Shown: in pieces, positions 52,412-62,190 of the stretch
Position numbering within the stretch: position 1 is the stretch's first letter
How the letters are laid out: every line of letters begins with the position of its first letter
Assembly (NCBI GenBank): GCA_022791815.1
Contig: JAAVZU010000106.1
Coordinates: 24,221 to 88,220, forward strand
From: Lachnospiraceae bacterium
GTDB taxonomy: Bacteria > Bacillota > Clostridia > Lachnospirales > Lachnospiraceae
DNA length: 64,000 nucleotides
Reading direction: 5' to 3'
Made by a program: the position numbers and the translations under genes
Notes under the pieces: generated by a model
What the model was told of the DNA's origin: nothing
Databases searched by the model: none
Seen by the model: only the letters and a program-made list of their open reading frames with translations

Positions 52412-53146
52412 ATGGGGCTTAGCGTATTAGAAATGTTATTAGATGGAAAATTAGAATCTAGTAAAATAATAGAGTATACAACTTTTTACAATTTGACAAA
52501 AAACAGAATTACATATCATTCAGGAGCATTGGATGGACTACGGCTTTCAGAAGGACAAGTGGAATTTATAGGAGAAAGTGGTGGAGGAGTAGAGCTTTAT
52601 ACCAATGAACCAATTACGTTAGATGACATCCGGGAAACGAACAATCATTTTGCCTGCTTTGATTATATTTTAGAACACGCAAAAGAAGTGGTTACAGAAG
52701 AAATGTTAAGACAGTGTCACCGAATTATGAAAAAAGACACCTATAGCAGTTCCAGAGAGAAACCAGGAGATTTTAAGATAAGAAAGAATATGGTAGGGCA
52801 GATTGTAACTACAGATCCAGAACAGGTTATGCAGGAACTTTCTGAACTTTTAAAAGAATATAACAGTAAAACAGAGATTTATGTGGAGGATGTTTTCTTT
52901 TTTCATTGTGATTTAATAAAAATTAGTCCTTTTCCAGACTGTAATGGCAGAATTGCCAGATTGATTATGTTTAAGGAATGTTTGCGTTTGGGAATCAGAC
53001 CGATAATAATAGATGATATAGAAAAGTCTTATTATCACAGGGTTTTAAAAGATTGCAGAAAAAATAGAAATATGTCTATGGAATTATGTCTGCGGGCACA
53101 AAAACGTTATAATACAATGGTTACTTTATATCAAAAGAAAAAGTAA
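52412..53146 (+). CDS. Fic-fold protein with degenerate catalytic motif
   Basis: 244 residues, with AGGAGTG before the ATG. The Fic loop reads ISPFPDCNGRIARLI, where active Fic enzymes have HPFxDGNGRxxR: the catalytic histidine is S172 and the following glycine is Cys. An inhibitory-helix-like YHSGALDGLRL (about 33-43) resembles the (S/T)xxxE(G/N) motif with Asp for Glu. AMPylation by the usual mechanism is therefore unlikely; it may be a regulator, a phosphocholine/UMP-type variant or inactive. Confidence 0.82.
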   Translation: MGLSVLEMLLDGKLESSKIIEYTTFYNLTKNRITYHSGALDGLRLSEGQVEFIGESGGGVELYTNEPITLDDIRETNNHFACFDYILEHAKEVVTEEMLRQCHRIMKKDTYSSSREKPGDFKIRKNMVGQIVTTDPEQVMQELSELLKEYNSKTEIYVEDVFFFHCDLIKISPFPDCNGRIARLIMFKECLRLGIRPIIIDDIEKSYYHRVLKDCRKNRNMSMELCLRAQKRYNTMVTLYQKKK

Positions 53147-53266
53147 ATATAATAAAGTTAGGAATATTTTTATAACAACTCTCATATATTTAGAAAAGAA
53201 AAGTAGGAAGTATGACAGCAGTGAATATATTTAAACTGTTACGAAGTATATGTGTGGAGGGTTGTT

Positions 53267-54367
53267 ATGTATCAAAAAATGGTATCATATATTTATGAGT
53301 ATATACAGGAAGAAAAAGGTGCAAATATTGGGTTTGTAAAATTAGCACTGCAAAACCACCAGTACAAGATGAAGATTCACTTGAAGAATATGTGTCTGGA
53401 AGGGCAGGAATTAATGGTATATGGTTTTGTGAGGGAAGATGAAGATTTACATACGATACCTTTTGGCACAGTAAAAGTGATAAGCGGTATTGGAGAAGGC
53501 TTATTTCTGGGAAGTACAGAAGAGCTTTCCTCGAAATACCGCTTTCTTGATATGAGTGGACTGCTTTTTGTACCAGTACAAAGTTTAGAGAATGCTCAGG
53601 GAACGTTAGAACGCTTTTGTGCAACTCAATGGGATAATATTCCCCTAACCTTAAAAGGATTAGATATACTAAATAAAGAGCCAGAACTAGTCTATGCGGC
53701 AGAAATTGCTCAGAAAGAGCCAATGGAATGTGGATATTTAGAAAATAATACAGTACAAGAGGATCCAGAAGAAAGTAATGAACAGATACAAATAAGTGAT
53801 TGGGAAAATTCAGAAGAACAATTCGAGGACAGGCAGGAGATAAAACAAGAAGATGGCCAAGAGGCAGAGAATGCAGAGTTTGAAGGTTATGAGACAATAG
53901 ATACAGTAAAACAGGAAAAAGAAGAATCTATATGGGATTTGTTTGAACAGCGTCGTATACAAATGCAGGAGAGATTTGAGAAAATAAAGAGTAAACAGAT
54001 GGAGGAAGAACCACGTAAATGGAAGGAAGGAGAGCAGATACTTTCAAAGTATACATCAATGTGTCCATTTTTTGATCAGCAGGTACAGGCTTCTGTTCGG
54101 ATTGAGCCAAAAGATATTGGTGCTTTTCCTATGGAATATTGGTATCTTGCAAATAATAGTTTTCTCTTACATGGATATTATTGTTACAGACATCTTTTGT
54201 TTATGAAGCTGGAAGAGGAGAAGGGAATTATTTATGCCATAGGTGTGCCAGGAAACAGTCATTATCGGGAACGGTTTATGGCAAATATGTTTGGCTTTGA
54301 AGATTTTAAACCAGTTCGTAAAAAGGAAAATGCAGGTTTTGGGTATTGGTGGAAAAGGATTTATTGA
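53267..54367 (+). CDS. Conserved Clostridial protein of unknown function (DUF6128-like)
   Basis: The start at 53267 (MYQKMVSYIYEY) follows GGAGGG; 366 residues. The N-terminal 110 residues are strand-rich (IGFVKLALQNHQYKMKIHLK, VYGFVREDEDL). A long acidic linker (about 155-235) leads to a C-terminal domain with CPFFDQQVQASVRIEPKDIG, YWYLANNSFLLHGYYCYRH and GVPGNSHYRERFMANMFGF. The layout matches a Lachnospiraceae family I recall as DUF6128. Function unknown. Confidence 0.72.
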   Translation: MYQKMVSYIYEYIQEEKGANIGFVKLALQNHQYKMKIHLKNMCLEGQELMVYGFVREDEDLHTIPFGTVKVISGIGEGLFLGSTEELSSKYRFLDMSGLLFVPVQSLENAQGTLERFCATQWDNIPLTLKGLDILNKEPELVYAAEIAQKEPMECGYLENNTVQEDPEESNEQIQISDWENSEEQFEDRQEIKQEDGQEAENAEFEGYETIDTVKQEKEESIWDLFEQRRIQMQERFEKIKSKQMEEEPRKWKEGEQILSKYTSMCPFFDQQVQASVRIEPKDIGAFPMEYWYLANNSFLLHGYYCYRHLLFMKLEEEKGIIYAIGVPGNSHYRERFMANMFGFEDFKPVRKKENAGFGYWWKRIY

Positions 54368-54449
54368 CTTAAATTGCCCATTCTCAATCCTGCTTTAGTT
54401 TTTTATGGTCTTGCACAGTAAAGTGTGCAAGACCTACTTGAATGGTTAC
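54368..54449 (+). repeat. GTAAC-type element, 3' half only
   Basis: Hairpin GGTCTTGCACA/TGTGCAAGACC followed by CTACTTGAATGGTTAC, matching the distal half of the composite elements; the upstream palindrome is missing. Confidence 0.65.
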
Positions 54450-54573
54450 TGATTTTAAACAAAAGTAACAAAGAAATATTGATAAAAGTTAAAAAATGTG
54501 TTAAAATATATAAATAATTCCGTTGATTTATGGAGATAAATACTAAATGAGAAAGACATGAGGGGGTGTCTGG

Positions 54574-56529
54574 GTGAGTAATTATAATGCATATTTTGAG
54601 ATTGCATCTATATTTTTTCTTGTTCTGATACTGTTGCTTGTTAGTATAAAGAGACAGTTGGATATTGTACAGAATAAGATTTTTTATTGGGGCATCGTAC
54701 TTATGTTATTCTTAAATATTGTGGATGCATTAAGTGCAAATTTAATTAACTATGAGAGCATACATTCTGGACAGAAAGTAGTGTCTATATATATTCATTG
54801 GGGGTTAAGTATTCTAACCTTTTTGATACAGCAGATATTGGTACAGTTGTTTCTCGTGTATGTCACCATTGCAACTAGGGATATAGGTGAAAAAGCAGGA
54901 TTGCCTTTTTATATATTAAGTTGTATATCTATTGTATATTACATTCTGATTCTTTCTACTCCATTTACAAAGTGGATATTTTTCTTTGATGAACAAGGAG
55001 CATATCAATATGGACCACTACATAGTGTTTTGCATATTACACCAGCTATTTTTGGACTTTATGCTTGTATTAGAATGCTTTTGGACAAAAAAAGATTTGG
55101 AAGAATGCAGAAAATATATGTGGTTATATTTGCTGCAATATTAACAATAGGAACTTTGCTACAGGTGATATTTCTGCCTAATTATCTGATTATTTATTTT
55201 CTTGTGACAATTATACTTACAGCGGTGTTTTTTACTTTGCATTCGCCAGATTATTATCTCGACAAAACGACTATGGCATTTAATCATGAAGGGCTTATGG
55301 TTATGATTAATGAACGGATTACAAGGAGTAAACCATTTTCTGTCTTGTTTTTATCTATTTGTGATTTTGAGAATATAAAGGATGGTTTTTCGGCAGAAAA
55401 CAAAAAGCATGTATATAGCAGGTTGTGTCAGAAGTTGTTTAAGATCCCCAAAACAGATGTATTCCGTGAAGAAGACAGACTATATATTTTGTTTAATGAT
55501 ACATCAAAGGCCGAGAAATATGATAAAATGGTGGAAGGCTGGCTGAAGGATGGAATCAAAGTAGAAGGTATGCATGAACCAGTTAAAATTGTGGCAGAGA
55601 TGCTTTCTTTTGATTTTCCTGGCAGAATACATACAGTAGAAGAATTTAACTCTATTATTAAATATTTTGTTATGGGTAACTATTACAAAAGTTATAATGT
55701 ACTTCAGTTTATCAATGAAGAATTTTTTCAGAAGAAAAAGCGCTACGAAGATGTAAGACGCTTGATAGAGGAAGCTATACGGACAGATGGAGTAGAGATA
55801 TTTTATCAGCCAATTTATTCTACACAAAAAGATACCTTTCTTTCTGCCGAAGCATTGGTACGTTTAAAAGACAGGCAGACTATTGGGTTTGTTTCACCAG
55901 AAGAATTTATTCCGATTGCAGAGAAGGAACATTTGATATTGCAGCTGGAGAATATTATTCTTCGTGAGATATGCAGATTTGTAAAGCAGGAAAGGTTGCA
56001 GGATTATGGATTAGAGTATATAGAGGTAAATTTATCTGGTAACCAGTGTATGCAGACAGATTTGTATGAACAGCTTCATTCCTTGATTGAAGAATATGAG
56101 ATATCACCAGGTTTTATAAACTTTGAAGTAACTGAGACATCCGCAATTGATAACAGTGAATGTTTGATTCAAAATATGCAGCAGCTTTTGGATTACGGAG
56201 CTTCTTTTGCATTAGATGATTATGGTTCAGGATGTTCAAACCTACAATATCTGGTAGAATTTCCTTTTGAAATCGTAAAATTGGATAAGGAAATTGTATG
56301 GACCTACTTTGGAAAGGGAAACCAAAAGGTCAAATCGGTATTGCCATTATCTGTAAATATGCTTCATGATATAGATGTGCGTATCGTTGCAGAAGGGGTA
56401 GAAACAGAGGAACAGAAGGATGAATTGATTCGTATGGGTGTACAGTATTTGCAAGGATATTATTTTTCAAAACCAATTAGCGAACAGGAGTTTATTCAGT
56501 TTTTAAAGAAGCATAATAGTTGTGTATAG
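54574..56529 (+). CDS. Membrane-bound cyclic di-GMP phosphodiesterase (EAL)
   Basis: 651 residues from GTG, supported by AGGGGG. Seven to eight membrane helices occupy residues 1-230, then a degenerate GGDEF-like region (about 245-385) and an EAL domain. All EAL catalytic residues are visible: E426 in AEALVRL, NLSGNQ, FEVTETS, LDDYGSG, IVKLDKE, VAEGVET and LQGYYFSKPI. It should hydrolyse c-di-GMP; the membrane part is a putative sensor. Upstream lies a half-element repeat. Confidence 0.92.
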   Translation: MSNYNAYFEIASIFFLVLILLLVSIKRQLDIVQNKIFYWGIVLMLFLNIVDALSANLINYESIHSGQKVVSIYIHWGLSILTFLIQQILVQLFLVYVTIATRDIGEKAGLPFYILSCISIVYYILILSTPFTKWIFFFDEQGAYQYGPLHSVLHITPAIFGLYACIRMLLDKKRFGRMQKIYVVIFAAILTIGTLLQVIFLPNYLIIYFLVTIILTAVFFTLHSPDYYLDKTTMAFNHEGLMVMINERITRSKPFSVLFLSICDFENIKDGFSAENKKHVYSRLCQKLFKIPKTDVFREEDRLYILFNDTSKAEKYDKMVEGWLKDGIKVEGMHEPVKIVAEMLSFDFPGRIHTVEEFNSIIKYFVMGNYYKSYNVLQFINEEFFQKKKRYEDVRRLIEEAIRTDGVEIFYQPIYSTQKDTFLSAEALVRLKDRQTIGFVSPEEFIPIAEKEHLILQLENIILREICRFVKQERLQDYGLEYIEVNLSGNQCMQTDLYEQLHSLIEEYEISPGFINFEVTETSAIDNSECLIQNMQQLLDYGASFALDDYGSGCSNLQYLVEFPFEIVKLDKEIVWTYFGKGNQKVKSVLPLSVNMLHDIDVRIVAEGVETEEQKDELIRMGVQYLQGYYFSKPISEQEFIQFLKKHNSCV

Positions 56530-56544
56530 ATAGAAGGAAAGAAT

Positions 56545-57096
56545 ATGAATTTACAGTTTGAATTTGGGGAGTACCTAGCAATGGTACTCCCTGCGTATTA
56601 TTGTGAACAAGTGCTTACGTTTTATCAAGAGAACCAAATGCATTTTGATATATGGGAAGCAAAGAGGGATAAAAAATTTTATACAAAGCTTTATCATAAG
56701 AGTTTGTTGGAAGTAGAATATAATGCTATGATAAAAGGGAAAATGGCACGCTATTATATTTTTTATAAAAATAATCCTAATCAGATTATAGGTTGTGTGA
56801 ACTTTCATGATATAAAGGGAGGGGCTTTTTGCAGTTGCCAAATAGGATATAAAATACACCATAAGTTTTGTAATCGGGGAGTCGGAAAAGAAGTTGTAAG
56901 CACATCTATTGACTATTTATTTGCAGAAAGCAGGTTGCATCGGATAGAGGCACTGATTCATCCTGAGAATGGACCATCTATTGCACTGGCTGAAAAAGTA
57001 GGATTTGAAAAAGAGGGAACTGCAAAAAAAGCGGTAATGCTGGGTGGTCAGTGGCAGGATATGTATCGTTATGGACTGGTAAAAAAAGAGGAATAG
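56545..57096 (+). CDS. GNAT acetyltransferase, RimJ/RimL-like
   Basis: 183 residues. GNAT motifs CQIGYKIHHKFCNRGVGKEVV (acetyl-CoA loop) and RIEALIHPENGPSIALAEKVGF, ending in RYGLVKK. Typical of enzymes acetylating protein N-termini or small amines; substrate unknown. It lies 15 bp after the EAL gene and just before tadA. Confidence 0.88.
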   Translation: MNLQFEFGEYLAMVLPAYYCEQVLTFYQENQMHFDIWEAKRDKKFYTKLYHKSLLEVEYNAMIKGKMARYYIFYKNNPNQIIGCVNFHDIKGGAFCSCQIGYKIHHKFCNRGVGKEVVSTSIDYLFAESRLHRIEALIHPENGPSIALAEKVGFEKEGTAKKAVMLGGQWQDMYRYGLVKKEE

Positions 57097-57126
57097 TAAG
57101 TTATGTATAATACAGCAGGAGGAAAG

Positions 57127-57594
57127 ATGGAACAAGATAAAGATATTAAATTTATGAGAGAGGCTATAAAGCAGGCAAAAAAAGCTTATGCGATAGAGGA
57201 AGTACCAATAGGCTGTGTGATTGTGCATGAGGATACAATTATAGCCAGAGGATATAACAAGAGAAATACGAAAAAAAATACATTAGCACATGCCGAAATG
57301 ATAGCCATTGAAAAGGCATGTAAGAAGCTAGGAGACTGGCGTGTAGAGGATTGTACCATGTATATTACTTTAGAGCCATGCCCTATGTGTGCAGGTGCTA
57401 TTGTGCAGGCGAGAATCCCAAGAGTTGTGATCGGGACTCGCAACAAAAAAGCGGGTTGTGCAGGGTCAGTTTTGAATTTGCTGCAAGTGCAGGAATTTAA
57501 TCATCAGGTAGATCTTACAGAAGGTGTTTTACAGGAAGAATGCAGCCAGATGATGAAGAACTTTTTTCGGGAAATGAGAAAGAAAAAGAGCTGA
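57127..57594 (+). CDS. tadA: tRNA-specific adenosine deaminase
   Basis: The start at 57127 (MEQDKDIKFMREA) follows GCAGGAGG; 155 residues. Zinc and proton-transfer residues in NTLAHAEMIAI and LEPCPMCAGAI. It converts A34 to inosine in tRNA-Arg(ACG). Followed by the SRP RNA gene, the usual Clostridial order. Its stop codon lies in GCTGAACTGCTAC, one arm of the dispersed palindrome. Confidence 0.95.
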   Translation: MEQDKDIKFMREAIKQAKKAYAIEEVPIGCVIVHEDTIIARGYNKRNTKKNTLAHAEMIAIEKACKKLGDWRVEDCTMYITLEPCPMCAGAIVQARIPRVVIGTRNKKAGCAGSVLNLLQVQEFNHQVDLTEGVLQEECSQMMKNFFREMRKKKS

Positions 57595-57631
57595 ACTGCT
57601 ACAAAAATATAAGAAATAAACATAAAAACTC

Positions 57632-57660
57632 TTGACAGATAAAAGAAAAAAAGTTATACT
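57632..57660 (+). promoter_or_regulatory. Consensus promoter of the SRP RNA
   Basis: -35 TTGACA (57632-57637), 17-bp spacer, -10 TATACT (57655-57660); transcription should begin near 57667. Confidence 0.9.
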
Positions 57661-57734
57661 GAAAGCCTATATTATATAAAATATAAACATATATGTTTGC
57701 CAATGTAGGCATCATGCAAAGTAAAAATGTCATA

Positions 57735-58006
57735 AAATTTCCGCGCAGCCGGGGAGTCAGCGGTGCCCTGTACCCACAATCCGCTATAGTGGGGGTGATA
57801 TTCTGCCTAGGGTAACTTCTTGTAAGGCTGCCCTCTGTAAGTGGCGTTGACGTTTCGGTCTTACGCAATAGGAGCTTGTGAACCGTGTCAGGTTGGGAAC
57901 AAAGCAGCACTAAGCAAGAATTCTTATGTGATGTAAGGTCGCCGGAACTGAGTTAACTGCAGAGGTAACGCTTATGAGGGTTATTCAAAGCAGAATGCGT
58001 GGATTT
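57735..58006 (+). ncRNA. ffs: Signal recognition particle RNA, large bacterial type
   Basis: About 270 nt with the landmarks of Bacillus/Clostridium scRNA: GCCGGGGAGTCAGCGGTGCC and CAATCCGCTATAG near the 5' end (Alu domain), GTGGCGTTGACGTTTCGGTC, the S-domain core GTGAACCGTGTCAGGT, GGGAACAAAGCAGCACTAAG, and GAGTTAACTGCAGAGGTAACG near the 3' end. The terminal AAATTTCCGCGCA pairs with TGCGTGGATTT. It binds Ffh to target membrane proteins. Exact ends are approximate. Confidence 0.93.
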
Positions 58007-58068
58007 AAAATAAATTATATGCCTTGCAAGCCAAGGCACTAACATAAATGAAAGTTGATGTGATAATA

Positions 58069-58099
58069 GAATTCCGATGCATAGCATGGGAATTTTTTT
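58069..58099 (+). terminator. Terminator downstream of the SRP RNA
   Basis: AATTCCGATGC / GCATGGGAATT stem followed by TTTTTTT. Confidence 0.85.
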
Positions 58100-58143
58100 A
58101 TATATCCTATCAACTATTCTTTTCATAGATAAAAATCTGTGTT

Positions 58144-58240
58144 ATACTTTACTATGAAAGTCCTGACAAACGGTTACATTTCGTGCAAGTTTACTTGCAA
58201 AGAGATGTAACCATTTGGCTGGCTAAACTGTATGAGTATG
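58144..58240 (+). repeat. Second hairpin repeat family, full copy
   Basis: Matches 20723-20817 (minus strand) over about 95 bp from ATACTTTACTATGAAAGTCC to ATGAGTAT. Core hairpin GGTTACATTTCGTGCAAG / CTTGCAAAGAGATGTAACC. It lies in the region upstream of proA. Confidence 0.82.
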
Positions 58241-58404
58241 CAGGGCGGTAGCCTGGAATACGAATACAGTTGGTGATTGCGGGAGTGCGAAGCACGTAGC
58301 AATCAACTTTCATTTATGGTGTTGCTGCCAAAGGCAGCATGTAAGTTTATAAGAATGTAAATTGCGATTGAAAATGATAGAGATATAAGAAGGGAAGCGA
58401 GAAT

Positions 58405-59688
58405 ATGAGCTTTTTGGAACAGGTAAGACAGGTGAAGTTAGCATCGCCAAAGTTGGCAGCGACTTCTGAGAAAGTTCGCAACAAAGTGATATTGGCAGTT
58501 AGTGAAGCGTTGCTTGAAGCAAAAGAAAAAATCTTTGCAGCAAATGAAGCAGATATGAAACAAGCAGAACAAGATGGAGTGGCATCTCCGATTTTAAAAA
58601 GATTAAAGTTCGACGAAGGAAAGTTAAGAGATGTAGTAGCTGGGATGAAAGACTTGGTAAATTTGCCAGATCCGTTGTTTCAGATTCAGATGGCAAGAGA
58701 ATTAGATGAAGGACTTCGATTATATAGAGAGACCTGTCCTATTGGTGTGATTGGTGTGATTTTTGAGGCAAGACCTGATGCATTGGTGCAGATATCAGCA
58801 CTTTGCATCAAAAGTGGAAACTGTGTAATATTAAAAGGCGGCAGTGAAGCTATGCAGACAAATAAAATATTATTCCAAACCATCTATCAGGCGGCAGTAG
58901 AAGCTGGAATGCCAGAGAATAGTATGATGCAGTTAGAGGCTCGTTCAGAAATCACTGAGTTATTATCCTGTCATGAATTTGTAGATTTACTTATACCAAG
59001 AGGATCTAATTCTTTTGTACAATATATCATGAATAATACTAAGATTCCAGTTATGGGGCATGCAGATGGAATCTGTCATATATATGTAGATGCAGATGCT
59101 GATATGGAAAAAGCGATACCAATTATTTTGGATGCAAAGACACAATATGTATCTGCTTGTAATGCGGTTGAAACATTATTGATTCATAAAGATATTGCAA
59201 AAGAGTTAATGCCAAAATTACAGAAAGCTTTTCAAGAGAAACAGGTGGAGCTTAGAGGAAGTAAGGAAATTGTTTCACTAGTAGATTGTGTAGAAGCTAC
59301 ACCAGAAGATGATAAGACAGAATATCTAGATTATATTATTTCTGCAAAAGTGGTAGGTAATATAAAAGAAGCAATCGATCATATAAATTATTATGGTTCC
59401 CACCATACAGATTGTATTATTACAGAGAGTAAAGAACAAGCAGAAGAGTTTATGAAATTGGTAGATTCAGCAGGAGTATACCAAAATTGTTCCACTCGTT
59501 TTGCTGATGGATTCCGTTATGGATTTGGTGCAGAGGTAGGAATCAGCACAGGTAAGATTCACGCAAGAGGCCCAGTTGGATTAGAGGGACTTGTAAGCTA
59601 CAAATATAAGCTGTTTGGAGAGGGTCATATTGTAGAAGATTACGCAAATGGTAAAAAGAATTTTCATTTCAAAGACATAAATTTATAA
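58405..59688 (+). CDS. proA: Gamma-glutamyl phosphate reductase
   Basis: 427 residues, with AAGGGAAG before the ATG. GVIGVIFEARPDALVQISALCIKSGN and the catalytic cysteine region YVSACNAVETLLIHK (Cys near residue 252) identify ProA; NCSTRFADGFRYGFGAEVGIST is the family C-terminal signature. It reduces glutamyl-5-phosphate to the semialdehyde in proline synthesis. proB is not adjacent. Confidence 0.96.
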   Translation: MSFLEQVRQVKLASPKLAATSEKVRNKVILAVSEALLEAKEKIFAANEADMKQAEQDGVASPILKRLKFDEGKLRDVVAGMKDLVNLPDPLFQIQMARELDEGLRLYRETCPIGVIGVIFEARPDALVQISALCIKSGNCVILKGGSEAMQTNKILFQTIYQAAVEAGMPENSMMQLEARSEITELLSCHEFVDLLIPRGSNSFVQYIMNNTKIPVMGHADGICHIYVDADADMEKAIPIILDAKTQYVSACNAVETLLIHKDIAKELMPKLQKAFQEKQVELRGSKEIVSLVDCVEATPEDDKTEYLDYIISAKVVGNIKEAIDHINYYGSHHTDCIITESKEQAEEFMKLVDSAGVYQNCSTRFADGFRYGFGAEVGISTGKIHARGPVGLEGLVSYKYKLFGEGHIVEDYANGKKNFHFKDINL

Positions 59689-59704
59689 CAATCATATATT
59701 ATGA

Positions 59705-59791
59705 ATGAAAGTGTCAGGTTCTATGATAGATAATAGTTGGTCTTTGTGCAGGCATAAACCAATTATCATATCTATCTGTAAGAACTTTCAT
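59705..59791. repeat. Imperfect long hairpin upstream of the cNMP-domain gene
   Basis: Outer arms ATGAAAGT (59705-59712) and ACTTTCAT (59784-59791), inner arms ATAGATAATAGTTGGT and ACCAATTATCATATCTAT. The outer arm matches the core of the 58043/58302 repeats (ATGAAAGT), so it may be the same family. Confidence 0.6.
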
Positions 59792-59812
59792 AAGTAGAAG
59801 GGGGAAAACATC

Positions 59813-62152
59813 ATGGCATTGACATTGAATACAGTAAACCAGATACCAAAAGGAACAATCCTTTATGTACAAGGAAATGCAATAGAGAGTATTGGTTTAT
59901 TAGTAAAGGGAAGAGTTCTGGTATATAATGTAGGTACAAAGATACTTTGTGGACCAGGAAGCTTTCTAGGTGCAAGTGATTTGATAGAAGGTAACTATTT
60001 AGCTAATTACTATGTGATAGAGGATGCACAGATATTACCAATTCCAGCAAAAACGGCAGAGGATTTAGAAAATATATTAGAGAACAAAAGTGAATACCGT
60101 GGTACTGTAATACCTGCTATGAGCAGACAAATTGTAGAATTATATAAAATATACAATGCTCTTGTGAAAGAGGTGGCAACTCTTAAGGCATTTATGGAGA
60201 ACTCATATAAATCTTATCAGGAGATAGGGAAAAAATCTAGTCTTAATTGTGTCAAGATTCCATCAATTGCAGAGATGCCAGAACTGGAAATAGAAGGTGA
60301 TGTTGAAAATGCAATGTATTATGTAGAAGCAGCAACATTACCTGTAGATGTCCAGAAAAAATATTATGGTCATGGCAGTCAGATTGCCATACATCATGCT
60401 GAAGAACAGATGCAGCTTGTAGGGGACATTCATGAACAATGTGATGCATTAGTAAATTATATACAGAACTTATTTGTTGGAATTTTACACAGCGAAGATG
60501 CATGTTTATATACTGCAGTAGCACAAATGGCTTTGGACCTGAGAAAGTTAAAAGGGGATACAAAGCCAATAATGAAACTGTTTAGTGAAATAACAGAAAA
60601 GATTAAAGAAATTGAGACATTTTTCCAGGGAAAGACAGGAAAGAAACTTGCTATTGATAAAGATAAGATGGAACAAGTACATCAGATGATGTCAAGTGCT
60701 GGTGATATAGAAGAAGACGAGGAAGACGGTGTAAGTGCAGAAACTGCTATTCGCTATGCAGGAACAGATACAGAAGCAATTGAAAAAGAATTGACAGGAT
60801 CCTTGTCAAAATTGTTGGCATATTCCAAGCTTCCACAAGAAAAATGTGATAGTTTCCAGCAAAATATTTTGAAATTTATGAGTATGAAGGATAAAGCAGA
60901 TGCTGGTGATGATGCAAGAAAACTTCGTAAAAATATCGCAAATGAATTTTATGAACTGTATGAGGCAATTTTTGTACGTGACTATGAAGAAAAAACAGGA
61001 GAGCGCTTAATTGATTTATTCCTGTTATATGGATTTGTAGATGAAAGACTCCTGAACAAAGAACAATTGATAGAATTGTACTGTTTGGATGATAAAAATG
61101 ATGAGTCAGGACCATGTAAAGTTTATAATATTAAGCAATGGCTGACTGCAATCTATGAAGGAAAGAAAGAACCTTCTAAGAGTGAATTTGACATGGATTA
61201 TAACGAAACACTCCGTGACATGAAGAAAAATGGACAGATTAGAGAGGAAGAAATGAAAGCTGCCCAGACAGATGTGAAAAGGAAATTATCCTATGAGATT
61301 GCAAATATGTTCCGATATAATAGCCGTATTGTCAGTGGACAGATTAGTATATTTGTGCCAATTTTGTATAAAGATTTATTTATGGGACATCTGGATCAAA
61401 GTATGATGACTACAAACCGGGTTAATGACGTAATTAAAAAGATTGTTTCTGTAGATTATTCTTTGTTTTACAGAGAAAGTATGTATAGTGCCCCAGAAAA
61501 GGGCATTGATAAAGAGTATATCCAGCAGGAAATGTATCCAGATATTATCCTTATGTCTGTATATGGATCGAATGGGGCAATGTGGCAGGAGATTGAGGGA
61601 AGAAAACGTACCAGCCACGCCAGATTTCTATTTCCAATTTTTGCAGAGACGGATATGGAAGATAATTTTATCCGTGTATGTGGACGATTCCGTTGGGAGA
61701 TTTGCAGAACGATTCAAGGTGCAGCATGGAATGATGTAAAGGTGAAATCGTTGACATCAGAATATGTGGATTATATACAATTTTATAAAAAGAACCGTGT
61801 ACTTTCAGAAGAAAAGAAAGAAAAATTGAAAATGCAAATACAAAAAGGAAGAGGAAATACAAGGGAAGTTTTTGTTATTGATTATTTATTATGGATAAAG
61901 AATGAATCAACAGGTTCTCTTCGTATGAATAAAGTGGCAAGAGAAGTGCTGGCAACTTATTGCCCGTTTGCTAAAGAACTTAGGGAGAAAGTTCAGACAC
62001 AGCCTCTTTTTGAAGAGGCAATGGCGAAATTCAATAGAGAACGTCTAAAGAAAATTAAAGATTTAGACTTGCGCTATCGTACCTATGAGACAAAGAAGAT
62101 AGAAATTACAGAAGAATTGCAAAAAACCATGGAATTTTACAGAGATTTATAG
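59813..62152 (+). CDS. Large protein with N-terminal cyclic-nucleotide-binding-like domain
   Basis: 779 residues, with AAGGGGG before the ATG. Residues 10-95 form a Crp/cNMP-type beta barrel (IPKGTILYVQGNAIESIGLLVKGRVLV ... GPGSFLGASDLIEGNY). The remaining ~680 residues are mostly helical and cytoplasmic, without a DNA-binding motif I can see. Conserved in Lachnospiraceae, I believe; function unknown. It is followed by a solo palindrome and then a TPR protein. Confidence 0.82.
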   Translation: MALTLNTVNQIPKGTILYVQGNAIESIGLLVKGRVLVYNVGTKILCGPGSFLGASDLIEGNYLANYYVIEDAQILPIPAKTAEDLENILENKSEYRGTVIPAMSRQIVELYKIYNALVKEVATLKAFMENSYKSYQEIGKKSSLNCVKIPSIAEMPELEIEGDVENAMYYVEAATLPVDVQKKYYGHGSQIAIHHAEEQMQLVGDIHEQCDALVNYIQNLFVGILHSEDACLYTAVAQMALDLRKLKGDTKPIMKLFSEITEKIKEIETFFQGKTGKKLAIDKDKMEQVHQMMSSAGDIEEDEEDGVSAETAIRYAGTDTEAIEKELTGSLSKLLAYSKLPQEKCDSFQQNILKFMSMKDKADAGDDARKLRKNIANEFYELYEAIFVRDYEEKTGERLIDLFLLYGFVDERLLNKEQLIELYCLDDKNDESGPCKVYNIKQWLTAIYEGKKEPSKSEFDMDYNETLRDMKKNGQIREEEMKAAQTDVKRKLSYEIANMFRYNSRIVSGQISIFVPILYKDLFMGHLDQSMMTTNRVNDVIKKIVSVDYSLFYRESMYSAPEKGIDKEYIQQEMYPDIILMSVYGSNGAMWQEIEGRKRTSHARFLFPIFAETDMEDNFIRVCGRFRWEICRTIQGAAWNDVKVKSLTSEYVDYIQFYKKNRVLSEEKKEKLKMQIQKGRGNTREVFVIDYLLWIKNESTGSLRMNKVAREVLATYCPFAKELREKVQTQPLFEEAMAKFNRERLKKIKDLDLRYRTYETKKIEITEELQKTMEFYRDL

Positions 62153-62190
62153 ACTCAAATTATTTATTCCAGGATTATTTATGATTTTGT

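Larger units (their letters stand above)
58043..58318. repeat. 17-bp perfect inverted repeat enclosing hairpins
   Basis: CATAAATGAAAGTTGAT (58043-58059) and ATCAACTTTCATTTATG (58302-58318) are perfect inverted repeats 276 bp end to end. Inside lie a terminator, the 95-bp repeat and a GTGATTGC/GCAATCAA hairpin. No coding frame. It may be a non-autonomous element inserted between the SRP RNA and proA. Confidence 0.7.

Noticed and set aside
53265..53897. 210-codon minus-strand frame
   Set aside because: Complete overlap with the conserved 53267-54367 gene on the plus strand; composition is that of an antisense shadow.
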